DNA of 64,000 nt, from the NCBI RefSeq assembly GCF_010389155.1, contig NC_057764.1, positions 372,001 to 436,000 on the forward strand, given 5' to 3'. The position numbers and the translations under genes were made by a program. Below, one piece after another: positions 1 through 10,085 of this stretch (position 1 is its first letter; each line of letters begins with the position of its first letter). Below the pieces are notes generated by a model that worked only from the letters and a program-made list of their open reading frames with translations, searched no databases and was not told the DNA's origin. This stretch comes from Erigeron canadensis (lineage: Eukaryota > Streptophyta > Magnoliopsida > Asterales > Asteraceae).

Positions 1-1161
1 TTCCTTTTTTCCCATCTATCGCACAAGTTTTATGTTCTATAAAAACTCTTTTTATTACTTTGAATCAGCTTAAGGCAAATGCAATTTCCAGTCAATTGCA
101 TGCACTCTAGTTATATGTAAAATTAGCCATATAGATTTGCCCCTTGTATTACTTAATGATCTACTTACTACAAAAATAAAAAAAATTAATTATATTGTCG
201 GTTTATAAAGTCTATATCTTATTTTAGACACTTATAAAAACGTTGACCGGTTTACTCAATGAATATTTACTACATAACTTTTTAACAAAAAGAAGATGTA
301 ATTGAGGAAATGCAAAAGGTTTTTCATTTGTCAGATATTTGTTTTTACCTCATTGTCTATTTCTAATTCAATAAGCATATAAATTTAAATTACTTAAATA
401 TATAGTAAATTAAATACGAGTGGTAATATTAAAATTAGGATATATGTTTCACGATACAAGAATTACAAACCTAGTGTTAACAATTCTATCATCTTTTTAT
501 ATTTGAAACTTTATTCATAAGCCAGAGAATCAACACAATATTGTTAAAATTTGTATAATTATTTATTTTTTATCTAGATTTAACAAAAGTGAAAAAGTAA
601 ATACAATAACAAATCGTTTATCCGACCTATTATTATTACGTACCCTCTTACTTTTAGTTTAGATTTTATTTTTTCTTTGAAGTTATTCGTGTTATAAATA
701 ACTTGATACAATATTTTTAATAAAATAATATATCTGAAAAACAATAATGTAAGTATAGAAAAGATTGAATTGCAATTAGAAAATTTTAAAGTTAAAACAA
801 TAGTTGAATTTGCGGGTTGATCTACACCCGACCCACTTTGAACTGGACCCATCTAACCCGTTTTGACCCACACCCGTCTCGACCCGTTACCCAAACCCAC
901 CCGACCTTCCCATTTTGCCGGGCTTAGTTTACATATACCCGTTTTACATTCGTTTATATATTAACTTGAATATGCTTTGGACATTTTCAAACGAGATGAC
1001 CCACTTGACATGCTTATAAGCTAAAATTTGTAGCTTCACTCACATTTATAGCATCCGAGAATAATTTTTTGACCTTGGTACCAATCAAACAACTGGAAAG
1101 TGTCATATTCAAAATGTTTAAGAATGTTGTGTTGATGCACTACACTACAAATAATCTGTTA
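1..1161. other. AT-rich intergenic DNA without a recognisable gene
   Basis: No open frame here resembles a protein, and I see no tRNA or rRNA. Composition is strongly A+T rich apart from the ACCC-rich block at about 815-930, listed separately. The interval probably lies beyond the 3' side of the isomerase gene. Confidence 0.6.
815..930. repeat. degenerate ACCC/GACCCG-rich block
   Basis: About 115 bp in which variants of ACCCG, GACCC and AACCC recur many times, in sharp contrast to the AT-rich flanks. Such blocks are common in plant intergenic DNA as remnants of transposon ends. I cannot assign a family. It is not a telomere array, because the unit is irregular and not TTTAGGG. Confidence 0.45.
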
Positions 1162-1236
1162 CTAGATTTTAGACCCGTGTCCAACACTGAACACGGATTT
1201 TACAATATTATTAATATTAGATTTTCATACATTTAA
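1162..1236 (-). mobile_element. Helitron 3' terminus (minus orientation)
   Basis: Read on the minus strand, the segment has a small hairpin (stem CCGTGT at 1175-1180 pairing with ACACGG at 1191-1196) followed by GGTCTAAAAT and the terminal CTAG (1162-1165), then a T. A 3' hairpin, CTRR end and insertion before T are the hallmarks of Helitrons. The same terminus recurs at 44410-44448 (+) and 61709-61740 (-), so it is a real family. The 5' TC end of this copy was not found. Confidence 0.6.
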
Positions 1237-1404
1237 GTCATAAAAGCCTTTTTAGAACTTAATTTATGTGCTTTTATTGACAATATTGATGTTGATCCAA
1301 ATGTCATATTTATATTCAAAGTCATAAAAGCCTTTTTAGAACTTAATTTATGTGCTTTTATTGACAATATTGATGTTGATCCAAATGTCATATTTATATT
1401 CAAA
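1237..1404. repeat. perfect 84-bp tandem duplication
   Basis: Two adjacent, by-eye identical 84-bp copies (1237-1320 and 1321-1404), each beginning GTCATAAAAGCC and ending TATATTCAAA. Identity implies a very recent duplication, or an assembly or polymerase artefact. It sits just inside the Helitron terminus that starts at 1162. Confidence 0.9.
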
Positions 1405-1894
1405 TTCTCGACTCATTTTAATGGCGTTTAATCAACTAGTTTTGGATACGATTCGCTATATAAAACAACTGCTCTTAAGTACAAGTTAATACGAGTTTTA
1501 GAGTCCTTGGTAGTCACTTGTCATGATTTGATTGGTTGTTTTTTTTTTATTTAAAAGGTTATTTGGTAAATATTGATTGACCATATAAGTAAATATTTTT
1601 GTGTCTAAAATGAAATATATACATCGTAACATTAGACCAATAGCATCCACACGGACACACCAATTTAAGTTTTAATATAGGGTCGCTCCACAAAGGGTGT
1701 TGAGGGAGGACGTGTAGTTTCATAAACACATCAAAGTAACATAGTAAAAAAGAAGTCCCCATATTTGTGACTCATTACACAATAACCAACAATTCAATTT
1801 TAAGGCTTCAAAACACATTACCTTTACCTTTTGGGTGTCTAACATACAACATATAACCACTGATTACAAAGACATGAAACCAAGACGATATGAA
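1405..1894. other. AT-rich 3' flank of the isomerase gene
   Basis: No coding signal. The part nearest 1894 should hold the 3' UTR of the minus-strand isomerase gene. I could not place a polyadenylation site with confidence. Confidence 0.4.
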
Positions 1895-4034
1895 TTAAAG
1901 CTTGGAAAATGAAGGTTTTCTCTTTTGAACTTGTGCTGATGCTACCTCCTTTAAATCATCTGATAACATCATTGCAGAGTTCCAAGTAGCAACATATTCC
2001 AAACCTTGATCCACCGACATATCTCTACTCTTTAGCAGCACTGTTTTCGTCCCTGTCACAGCAAGCGGAGATTTTGCAGCAATCCCTGCACACCAATTAT
2101 ATCACACGTTTATGGTTTTATGTCCCTCTATATAACATACATATACTGAAATGATTAACAATGCCTCCTACATGATACTGTTAATTAAAAACATGAACTG
2201 TTGTACAAAATTAAATCCCTACGACTAAATTTGTTTGAAGAAGAATTAAAGAAAAACTACAAGACCAGACGATATGCTTCAAGGTAATTGAGTTATAAAT
2301 TACTTTGCTTGTTCTGGTTTCAAGCTGCACAGATAAAATCGAGTAACAATATCGACAAGTTTAAGGCCTAGTATTATAAAGCGGTCACAGTTACACAACT
2401 TAAGCCTATCACCCTGCTATGACCCCCCAGGCCCCCCCACACACACACCATTTTAACTCGAAAGAGTATTTGTTAGAATTACAAACCAAAAGGCCCAGCG
2501 GTATTAGCTGATGACACCCGAAAACAGGCTAATATGCATAGTATGGACCAACACTTCACCCAACCCACCGGATACATTATAAGACCACTCTAATGAAAAC
2601 GATCTATGTATCCAGGGGGAGAAAAGTATCTAGTGTTTGACAAATATATCATTCCTAAGTTTCATATAACTATCATCAAATAATAGGGGATGAGAATATA
2701 AGTCAGTTAGGTACCTAAGCTTAGGTATGTAACACTCACATATTATTTTTTAAATCCATAAAATTCATGGGGGCCATGTGATTTAATTAAAATTCAACAA
2801 ATATTAAAAACTTAGTAGGTGAGGGATTCCACACCTAAGCTTAGATGCCGGACAGCCTTATATATATAGGGGAAAGATAATTTGAGACCAACTAAAAAAA
2901 GTCCAAAAAAGGACCATTGATTTTCGTAAGTTACACATCACCATCATGATCTACTACGATATACAAGACTTTTTTGTAAAAACACTAAGACTTTTTAGCG
3001 ATGGACCCACAGAAAAATCATGGGTAAGTAACTTACACATGGGTAAGTAACTTACACATGTGTAAGTTACACATGATTTTCTGGTGGGCCCGTTGCCAGA
3101 AAGTCTTAGTGTTTTTATAAAAAAGTCTTGTATATCGTAGTAGATGATGATAGTGTACAAAAATCAATGGTCTTAGTTGGTCATAAAATAAGAGGTGGTC
3201 TCAAAATATCTCATCCCTATATATATATATATATATATATATTTGCGAAAGACGAAACAAAGGGGGCACAATTTAGTATGAAAAATTATTGGGGGTCGTG
3301 ATATTAGGTGTTTGTGGACAGCCAAGTATGATATGAGCAATTGAGCAGAAATAAAAAATATTTAAATTTTAAAAAAATATATATAAATCAAATTGGGGGT
3401 TACCCTGTGCGATGGACATAACAGCCCGATACAAGTCTTGTTTAGAAGCAAAAGCTTCAGAAACAAGTCCCAATTTTTTAGCCTCTGAACCGGAAAAAGA
3501 CCTGGCAGTCAGAGCCAGTTCCATAGCGGTTGCATATCCAACGATGGCAGGCAACCTCTGAAGCGACCCCAGATCAGCTGTGATCGCCAGATCCACTTCC
3601 TTCACAGAGAACAACGCATCTTGTGTGCAGTACCTGATATCACAGGCGGTTATGATATCAACCCCGCCGCCGATACAAGCACCGTGAACGGCGGCGATCA
3701 CGGGCTTCCTACACTTCTCGATGGCCGTGATGGCGTCCTGCATATGCTTTATATCACGCCGGATCTTTTCACCGAAGCGACCACGGTCAGAGTGATTTGA
3801 AGCGGTAAGTGAGGAGAGGGCTTTGAGATCGATGCCGGCGCAGAAATGGTTTCCTTTGGCGGATAAGATGATGACGGAAACGTTGGGGTTTTGGTCAACA
3901 GAGGAAAGGGCTTTTGGGAATTCATCAAAGAATTCTGGTGAGAGTGCGTTGCTCTGACGTGGCCTGTTTAGGTAGACCGTGCACACCCCCGATGATGATG
4001 ATGAATCGATTTCTAGGCTGCTGTATTTCTCCAT
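1895..4034 (-). CDS. DCI1: peroxisomal delta(3,5)-delta(2,4)-dienoyl-CoA isomerase / enoyl-CoA hydratase family
   Basis: Two exons: 3404-4034 and 1895-2085, joined across a GT-AG intron (2086-3403) that splits a Gly codon. The product is about 273 residues, close to plant dienoyl-CoA isomerase (about 278). It has the crotonase fold: oxyanion-hole motif NHFCAGIDL (residues about 62-70), a glycine-rich HGACIGGGVDI turn, and the SVKEVDLAITADLGSLQRLP signature carrying the acidic catalytic residues of this subgroup. Exon 2 encodes AAKSPLAVTGTK and ends in Ser-Lys-Leu-stop, a canonical PTS1 peroxisomal signal. Family knowledge: the enzyme isomerises 3,5-dienoyl-CoA to 2,4-dienoyl-CoA during beta-oxidation of unsaturated fatty acids. 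The start is the first ATG of the frame; a TATA-like box lies about 50 bp upstream. The intron carries a foldback MITE and a SINE sits just upstream. Other enoyl-CoA hydratases are possible but fit less well. Confidence 0.9.
2868..3220. mobile_element. foldback (long inverted repeat) MITE in the isomerase intron
   Basis: Left arm (about 2868-3022) and right arm (about 3066-3220) are imperfect reverse complements over about 150 bp. The ends are TATATAGGG..TTTGAGACC on the left and GGTCTCAAA..CCCTATATA on the right. The short centre holds two near-identical direct repeats of GTAAGTAACTTACACATG. TA flanks suggest a Tc1/mariner- or PIF-like MITE with a TA or TWA target. The whole unit lies in the single intron of the isomerase gene and would form a long hairpin in pre-mRNA. 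Confidence 0.75.
3219..3242. repeat. (TA)n microsatellite
   Basis: Uninterrupted TA dinucleotides directly next to the right end of the intronic MITE. Confidence 0.9.
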
Positions 4035-4080
4035 TTTCTTTCTCCTTTTATTTTACCAGTTTTTTGTCAACAGAAATCGG

Positions 4081-4090
4081 ATTATATATA
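4081..4090 (-). promoter_or_regulatory. TATA-like box of the isomerase gene
   Basis: The minus strand reads TATATATAAT about 50 bp upstream of the ATG at 4034. Position and sequence fit a core promoter with a short leader. Given the high TA content this is suggestive only. Confidence 0.45.
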
Positions 4091-4158
4091 CACTAGTTTC
4101 CTTAACCCACCCGCCCACACTATTGGACCGCTACTGTTTGTGAAAACTATATATGTAG

Positions 4159-4471
4159 TTTTTTTTTAAAGGAGAATTTCGCTCAGAAATTTCGTGTCGC
4201 GATTCGACAATGGGAGGTCTAATATACGTTGTTTTAACTGGGTCTGCGTTAGAGAGCTCCCTTGAAGTAGAAATACCTATTTCAAATATCCGATGGGGGA
4301 AGCCCCTACTAATCCGCCCGAATGCACGACGATCAATAGAGGTAAACCCTGCCTCCTCAGACTTGAACCTGGGTATCCCAAGACGACTTTTTATGTACTT
4401 CCCAAGTCTTGAACTCAAGACCTCCTGCTCATAAGGCATGTATTCAACCACTTGAGCTAACTAGAAAGTAC
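4159..4471 (-). mobile_element. tRNA-derived SINE (minus orientation) with 14-bp target duplication
   Basis: On the minus strand the element starts near 4465 with a tRNA-like head: A-box-like TAGCTCAAGTGGT, anticodon-arm-like region, then B-box-like GAGTTCAAGACT. It continues with a tRNA-unrelated body and ends in an A-tail (T-run at 4159 onward on the plus strand). The 14-bp sequence AACTATATATGTAG occurs on both sides (4145-4158 and 4472-4485), the expected target-site duplication. It lies about 125 bp upstream of the isomerase start codon and beside its TATA-like box, so it may affect that promoter. Confidence 0.85.
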
Positions 4472-4560
4472 AACTATATATGTAGCTAGTTGTAACATTT
4501 GAAATGGTAAGTTTTAGCTTTTTAAACGGAGATGCTTGTTAAAAATTTTATATTTTAAAA

Positions 4561-5318
4561 AGAAAAGAAAAAAACTAATTTTGGAACACACATTTTATCT
4601 TATTTTATTTCTCTTTAATAAAATATGAAAATTCATCTAAATCATTCAAAATATTTATCTCACAAACCGTAAATCGTTATATGGAAAAGATAAATATGGG
4701 TAGTCTTAAAATTTCGCCATCTTCCTTTAGAGATGAAATTCGATATACTTTTAAAGACTTTTTAGTTTTGGTTTTCCTTTTGGTACTTACACATATCTAC
4801 ACATGTGTAGCCTTAAACAAAAATTGTGATTCGAAACGGGTTTCGCTTTTAAAAAAATTCATAAAGGGTAGCTGGTGGGGGAGATAGGTCATAGTGTAAT
4901 AGGTCATACAGGGTGATAGCTCATAGGGGATGATCGGTGATCTACCTAACGGGTTCCGCCCTTAGCCGCTATGGCTCCGCCATGGACTGACGCACTCCGC
5001 CCTTGGCCACCATGGCTCCGCCATGGATTGACGGGTTCCACCTTTAACCGTCATTCTTGTGTACAGATGGTTATTTACTAATTTATCTGTGAAAACAAAA
5101 ATTTAAACGAAATTTAAAAAGTCGACAAAAGTATATCGAATTGCATCTCTAATGAATGAGGGCGAAATTTTAAGACTGTCCATATTTTTTTTCATCTAAC
5201 GAATTACGTTTTGTGAGATAAAACATTTTGAATGATATAGATGAATTATAGTTTATTATTGAAGAGAAAAAAATGTGAGGGAAAATGTGTGGTCCATAAT
5301 TTTTTTTCACCTTTTTTT
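4561..5318. repeat. large inverted repeat with GC-rich core
   Basis: Arms of roughly 200 bp (about 4561-4770 and 5100-5318) are imperfect reverse complements, recognisable by ATCTCACAAACCGTAAATCG on the left against its complement near 5195-5215. The core (about 4870-5050) is GC-rich and holds two about 42-bp direct repeats containing CATGGCTCCGCCATGGA. The arm sequence is related to the Helitron body at 44570-44850, so this may be two Helitron-derived pieces in inverted orientation. No protein is encoded. Confidence 0.6.
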
Positions 5319-5389
5319 TGTGAATTCTCAAATAACCTTTTCTCATTTGGTATAATCGCTATAGTTATAATATCAAGAGATATTTATCT

Positions 5390-5633
5390 TCTATAGTATA
5401 TTATAAAAAGAATTGGATTTTATTTTTGGGAGTATTGAAAAATATCATACAGTACCTCCTTAACATTAATGATCAATTTACACTATCAATCTTTTATCTT
5501 TTAAATTATCTCCATTAACCATTTACATAAATTATCTACACCCCTCGACACCACCTCCACCACCAATAGTTGCCTCCACCACTAAACCGTCACCGCTAAA
5601 ACCACTGCCACATTTACGAGAGTACCATGCTAG
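5390..5633 (+). mobile_element. short non-autonomous Helitron candidate
   Basis: It begins TCTATAGTATATTATAAAAAG, close to the Helitron 5' end at 44457, and ends CCATGCTAG followed by T at 5634. The inside has a CCACC-rich segment at 5535-5600 that resembles the segment at 7590-7660. The 5' flank is T rather than the usual A, so the exact left boundary is uncertain. Confidence 0.5.
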
Positions 5634-5899
5634 TATAAATTTAAAATTTTAAAGAACCGAAAATAAACCAAACTGTTAAAAAACCAAACCAATAAAAAAA
5701 CATAACCTAAAAAAAAGGCTACAATAGAACAATGATAGAATAACAAGTAGCAATAATCTAAGCATAAATCCAAGCAATAAGCAGCAGGTAGCAAGCATAA
5801 TCATATGTACTTGTGTAATATTAGCGATGGAACAATATGGAAGCAAAAAGAATGATAAAGATTAGCCATTCCATTAGTCTTGTTCAAGAAGCCCACACC

Positions 5900-5989
5900 T
5901 CATATGCCGTCGGGAATGGTGTAGCCGGCGGCACAGGTCGACACGTCCTGCCCTTCCGCCTCATAGCCTTCGGTCTTACAATTCCTACC
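5900..5989 (-). other. orphan exon-like GC-rich segment
   Basis: On the minus strand a good acceptor (CTAAG branch-like site, T-run, TTTTTTTTAG) is followed by a 90-nt open stretch ending in TGA. It encodes GRNCKTEGYEAEG..., then DVSTCAAGYTIPDGI-stop. It is much richer in G+C than its surroundings, as real exons are, and is followed by ordinary 3'-UTR-like sequence. I found no upstream exon or start between 6000 and 8000 and do not recognise the peptide. It may be the last exon of an unrecognised small gene, or a gene fragment carried by a transposon. Confidence 0.35.
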
Positions 5990-6739
5990 CTAAAAAAAAC
6001 TTAGTCGTTTATCTTAGAAAACTATTGTTTGAAAAGCTTTTCAAAATTAACTTACTGTATATAAACCCAAATGTTTATACTAAAAAAAGCTAAAATAAAC
6101 ACACACAAAAACAATTTATGTTGTGAAAATAAACAAAGAAAGCAATAAACTCTCATAAATAAGCTAGGACAAAAATATACAAAAGTCAAAACCGGTAACT
6201 AAGTTTCGCTGATGAGGTTATTTTTTATGTCTCAGTTGAGGTTATTTCTTATGTCTCAGTTTATCTGTAATTCACATAATTTTTTTCAATTCGGTTAAAA
6301 GTTATCGGTTGGATCTAAATTAATGTATTTTTTTTCTTGTTGTAATTTAAGTTTTGTAATCTGTTCATTAGTATCTTGCAAGTTGATCCGAAATTATAAT
6401 TTATTGCTGTTCGGAAAAAAAATAAACAAACACCTGTGTATTACAGATTTGCGAATAAACATGTTGTAACTGATAACTAATAACGACACCCATAAACTTC
6501 GTTATTATCAACATTCTCTTTGTACCCAAGTATATTGTAACAACTTCTTATGGAATATTATCTACAGTACGTATCAAATTGAAATGTCTCTTATTCTCAA
6601 ACATAATTTGCAAATTTTGCCAACATCATGTCGTGTTGTCACTTTTATTAAACAAATATCATATCAAACTCAATTATTACAAACACGTTATAAGTTTCAA
6701 TCTTATAAACAAACATTATTAAACGTTGCTTTGTAATGT

Positions 6740-6779
<40 letters not shown>

Positions 6780-7565
6780 AAAAGGAAATGGGTGAGAACC
6801 CTCTAGTCATATTTATCGTCTTGATAACTAGAACGCACACCAGATAGTTTTCATTTCTCACACTTGAATCACAAGATATAGTCTCTTTGCTTACCTTTGA
6901 CAAAATTTAAACATATGACTTACAATCTTTATCTGTTGATCCCATGTGGTCACATGATAACGATAGTAATTCATATATGATGAATTGATTTCTAACGTAA
7001 AACATATATTTTTTGTATTAACTTGTATTTGATTTAGTATTATTAATGATGAGTTCTAAAAGTAGTAGTTTTTAATTTTTAATTTAATATAATACGTTTT
7101 GTTTTTGTATAATGTGTTTTTAATTCAATATATATATATATGATGATATGACACCAATAAACTAAAATTTATGTAAAAGTTAATGATAAATATGATTTAA
7201 ATGTAGTGAGTTAACATATTGATGATGTGACACCAATTCAAAGAGTTCCAGTGTGATGTGTTAAATATAGGCTTAATGCATGCAAGATGAAAGTTGAAAA
7301 AAATTCTTTAATTTCTTATTTTGAAGATTTGTTGCAACTTTTTATCTATATTATATTTTAAAAAAACAGCCCTTTTTATTTTTAGAAATGTTGAAAGTTA
7401 CTCTATGCGATATGACAGAAATACCCCTTACTTATTTTCTAAATCACCTTATTCTTTAGTTACTAATTTAATTACCTTTACTAATATACTAAAAATACTT
7501 TTAATGAAATAAATACACGTACCTTAACTCTTGAAATATATACACTAATTATAATCAATTAGATT
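5990..7565. other. AT-rich DNA, no gene seen
   Basis: Only short open frames without family resemblance. It contains a (TA)n tract at about 6743-6777. If the exon-like segment at 5900-5989 belongs to a gene, its upstream exons should lie here, but I could not find them. Confidence 0.45.
6743..6777. repeat. (TA)n microsatellite
   Basis: About 17 uninterrupted TA units. Confidence 0.9.
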
Positions 7566-7669
7566 TACATCAATAACTTACACTATTAGTCGTCACCACC
7601 ACCATTCGCCGCCACCCGTGATCACCACATTGCCGTCGCCACCACCGCATCGCGCGGACACCATGCTAT
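7566..7669 (+). mobile_element. Helitron 3'-end-like fragment
   Basis: A CCACC-rich stretch ends with CATCGCGCGGACACCATGCTA, resembling the 3' end of the candidate at 5390-5633. The expected terminal CTAG is CTAT here, so it is a decayed or misjudged end. No 5' end was assigned. Confidence 0.35.
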
Positions 7670-8033
7670 AACCTTTTAATCAAATAATTAAAAAGACATT
7701 GGAAGTTGTTGATGAGGCTTAGCGACCATTTGGTTTTTGATTCATGTCCTAAAAAGTGGTTTTATTATTTAAATGAGTTTATTCCAATTCAACTAGGTGT
7801 GAGCAAAAATGTTCCATAGTCTGGAGACAAGATTTCTTCAAAATAACCGGTTTTTTTTAATGAAATTAGATGTGAATATATGAAGAGAGAATGTCTCTCA
7901 ACTCAATTTGACATTGAAAAAAAATTCTATATATAAATACTAAACGTACATATATTGTGTTTCTATTATTGTATTAATCCGAAGGTCACGTAATGTATGT
8001 AGGTACTTGGAAGTTTCATCAAAAAGAATATAT

Positions 8034-8494
8034 TGTTGGAATAAACATGATTTGATTCGAGTGGTAAAACATCCCAGTCGTTCTGTGAAACCTGTAAGAA
8101 TATTAAAGCATAATTGCTATTGATTTCGGGTTCCCATAACAAGGTGATTGAGTAATAATGGGATGAGTAATTCGGCTGGAACATGATGCATGAATTTGAG
8201 AGGAAATAACACATGAATTTAGGGTTTTATTATGTGTGTGGATTAACCTTAACTTAGGGTTAATTACCCTCTATTTATAATGAGAGTAATTACACATTCA
8301 ACCCTTCTGGTGTTTAATGTGTGTATCATTAGTCCCCTTAGTTACAATCACCTAATGGGAAACCCTATACTACGTCTCTAAGAGTAAATACGCCCATCAT
8401 ATATTTACTTAGACATAGGAATTTCAGTTATTGTCAATTATCATATCAGGAATGATACATGATCAGTGACGGTCACACTAACGTGATTCCAACA
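8034..8494 (-). mobile_element. solo LTR, probably Ty1/copia, with 5-bp target duplication
   Basis: A 461-bp unit bounded by TGTTGGAAT and ATTCCAACA (TG...CA with a 9-bp inverted end) and flanked by TATAT on both sides (8029-8033 and 8495-8499). On the minus strand it holds a TATA box, ATTATAAATAGAGGG (about 8268-8284), which sets the orientation. No PBS, polypurine tract or second LTR adjoins it, so it is a solo LTR left by recombination. The short length and TGTTGGAAT end favour copia. Confidence 0.8.
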
Positions 8495-9056
8495 TATATA
8501 TCAATTTTGGTAGTTTAAAAGTTGCAAACTTAAACATTTAAAAGGTTTCGCCAACGTACCTTTCACGGTTTTTGTTCTCCGCGTATTTTACTAATGCAAT
8601 ATGAAAAATGTGGACGAGAGTTTTCCTTTTAGCTTTCTTATTACCAAACAAAAAATATATATAGAGTTTAGTTAATGAAAACTGGCTGTCACAATTAATT
8701 TATTTGATGCTTTAAAATTTTTATTTTGTCTTGTAAAATTCAAGAGAGCAGTTATTGATATATAAAGTACTATTTTTTATAAATGTAATAAGCTGTTAAT
8801 AACAACCTTTAGAGTTGTCATTATCATTTTTCATATATATAAATACTAACATACAAACATGCTAGAAAAGTATTCGCCTAATGTGATGGACTCGAAAATG
8901 TCATAAAATAGTGTGATAAATGTGATTTTCCCCTTTTATTTAAATTTAGTTTTTTCTTTATTCTTTCATTTCCAATCCAAGCACTTTGATTTCCTCCCAT
9001 TACACATCTCTGCATCAAATGAAAAGTCAGAAATACCCTTGCTATTAACAAAATAA
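8495..9056. other. AT-rich DNA, no gene seen
   Basis: No coding or RNA signal recognised. Confidence 0.5.
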
Positions 9057-9290
9057 AGCAGCATGGTTGGATCAGTGGTAAACGTCCTTGTCTCTGGAGA
9101 CAGAGGTCATGGGTTCGATCCTCATCCCATGCAAAGGTTGGAGGGCCTTTTCTACCATTTAGGTAGAAACTAAAATCAGCCTTTCTACTTAGGTAGAGGT
9201 AAGGTCTGCCTACATCTTAACCTCCCCCATACACCGTCGATGTATTGGGGCTCAAAAACCTGCGGAAGGCGGCACTGAGCAGTTACTTAG
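9057..9290 (+). mobile_element. tRNA-derived SINE
   Basis: The head (about 9061-9133) folds like a tRNA: GCATGG pairs with CCATGC, with A-box-like TGGATCAGTGGT and B-box GGTTCGATCCTC. The body that follows has repeated TAGGTAGA motifs and a CCCCCATACACCG segment of the kind found in plant SINEs. The 3' boundary and target duplication were not resolved, so the end is approximate. It is not read as a functional tRNA because the anticodon region is not convincing and a long body follows. Confidence 0.65.
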
Positions 9291-9546
9291 AGCCAACAAT
9301 CATAGCTTATTTGACAGAGGGAGACTTCGTTTAACCTTTTCGACAGTGTGAACCATGCGGGAAATGTTGTATATTTTAAGAAAGAGAGGTTTTCTTGAAA
9401 AAAACTCACTATTTCTACATTATATGCATTAATATACACGAGGGATAAGAATATTTGATTGTCATGTACTTAAGTTTAAATATAAAAATTCTCACATCTT
9501 ATTATTTTAATTATAGAAAACAGGGCCAAATAATTAATTTATTATA

Positions 9547-9550
<4 letters not shown>

Positions 9551-9578
<28 letters not shown>
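9551..9578. repeat. (TA)n microsatellite
   Basis: About 14 TA units. Confidence 0.9.
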
Positions 9579-9583
<5 letters not shown>

Positions 9584-9614
9584 ATAATCGATGATGAGAG
9601 TTACTAGTATTATA

Positions 9615-9871
9615 CTCACTCTATCTCATTAAAAGTGTATTATTTTGAATTCACAAAGTCTTTATTTTTAAACTTTGACCTTAAATATATATATTTTTTA
9701 TTATATAAAACTTGATGATAGTTATATTAATAAAAAAAAATTTTAAGTCACAATCAATTTATATAACTTTTATCAAATATTATCCGACACAAAGAAAATT
9801 ATATCAGGTCAAAGTTGAAAAAAGTTAGAATTTAAAAATTCAATACAACACTTCTAATTAAACGGATGGAG
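9615..9871. mobile_element. Stowaway-like MITE (Tc1/mariner)
   Basis: A 257-bp AT-rich unit with terminal inverted repeats (CTCACTCTATCTCATTAAAAGTG and its imperfect complement ending GGATGGAG) flanked by TA on each side. The CTCC-TCCGT-CATTAAAAGTG signature is characteristic of plant Stowaway elements. No coding capacity. Confidence 0.7.
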
Positions 9872-10085
9872 TAATTAATTATAGTTAAAGAATGATACTT
9901 TGAAAAACTTTCAAGGAAATCAATTGTCACGTGAACAAGGCTAATTTTAACTCAAACATAACATATATGCAATGGAAATAAAACGAAAGTAAAGTATTTT
10001 ATCAACAAGTACATATAAAGTTGCATATATTGGAAAGGTGAATATGCATAGGATTTAGATATAAAGTTCTCACATTTTAAAGTTT

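Noticed and set aside
815..930. interstitial telomere repeat
   Set aside because: The repeated words are ACCC/GACCCG, not TTTAGGG, and spacing is irregular.
4400..4465. tRNA gene on the minus strand
   Set aside because: The A- and B-box-like motifs belong to the head of a SINE with an A-tail and a 14-bp target duplication.
9061..9133. tRNA gene on the plus strand
   Set aside because: It folds like a tRNA but runs into a SINE body, and the anticodon arm is not convincing.
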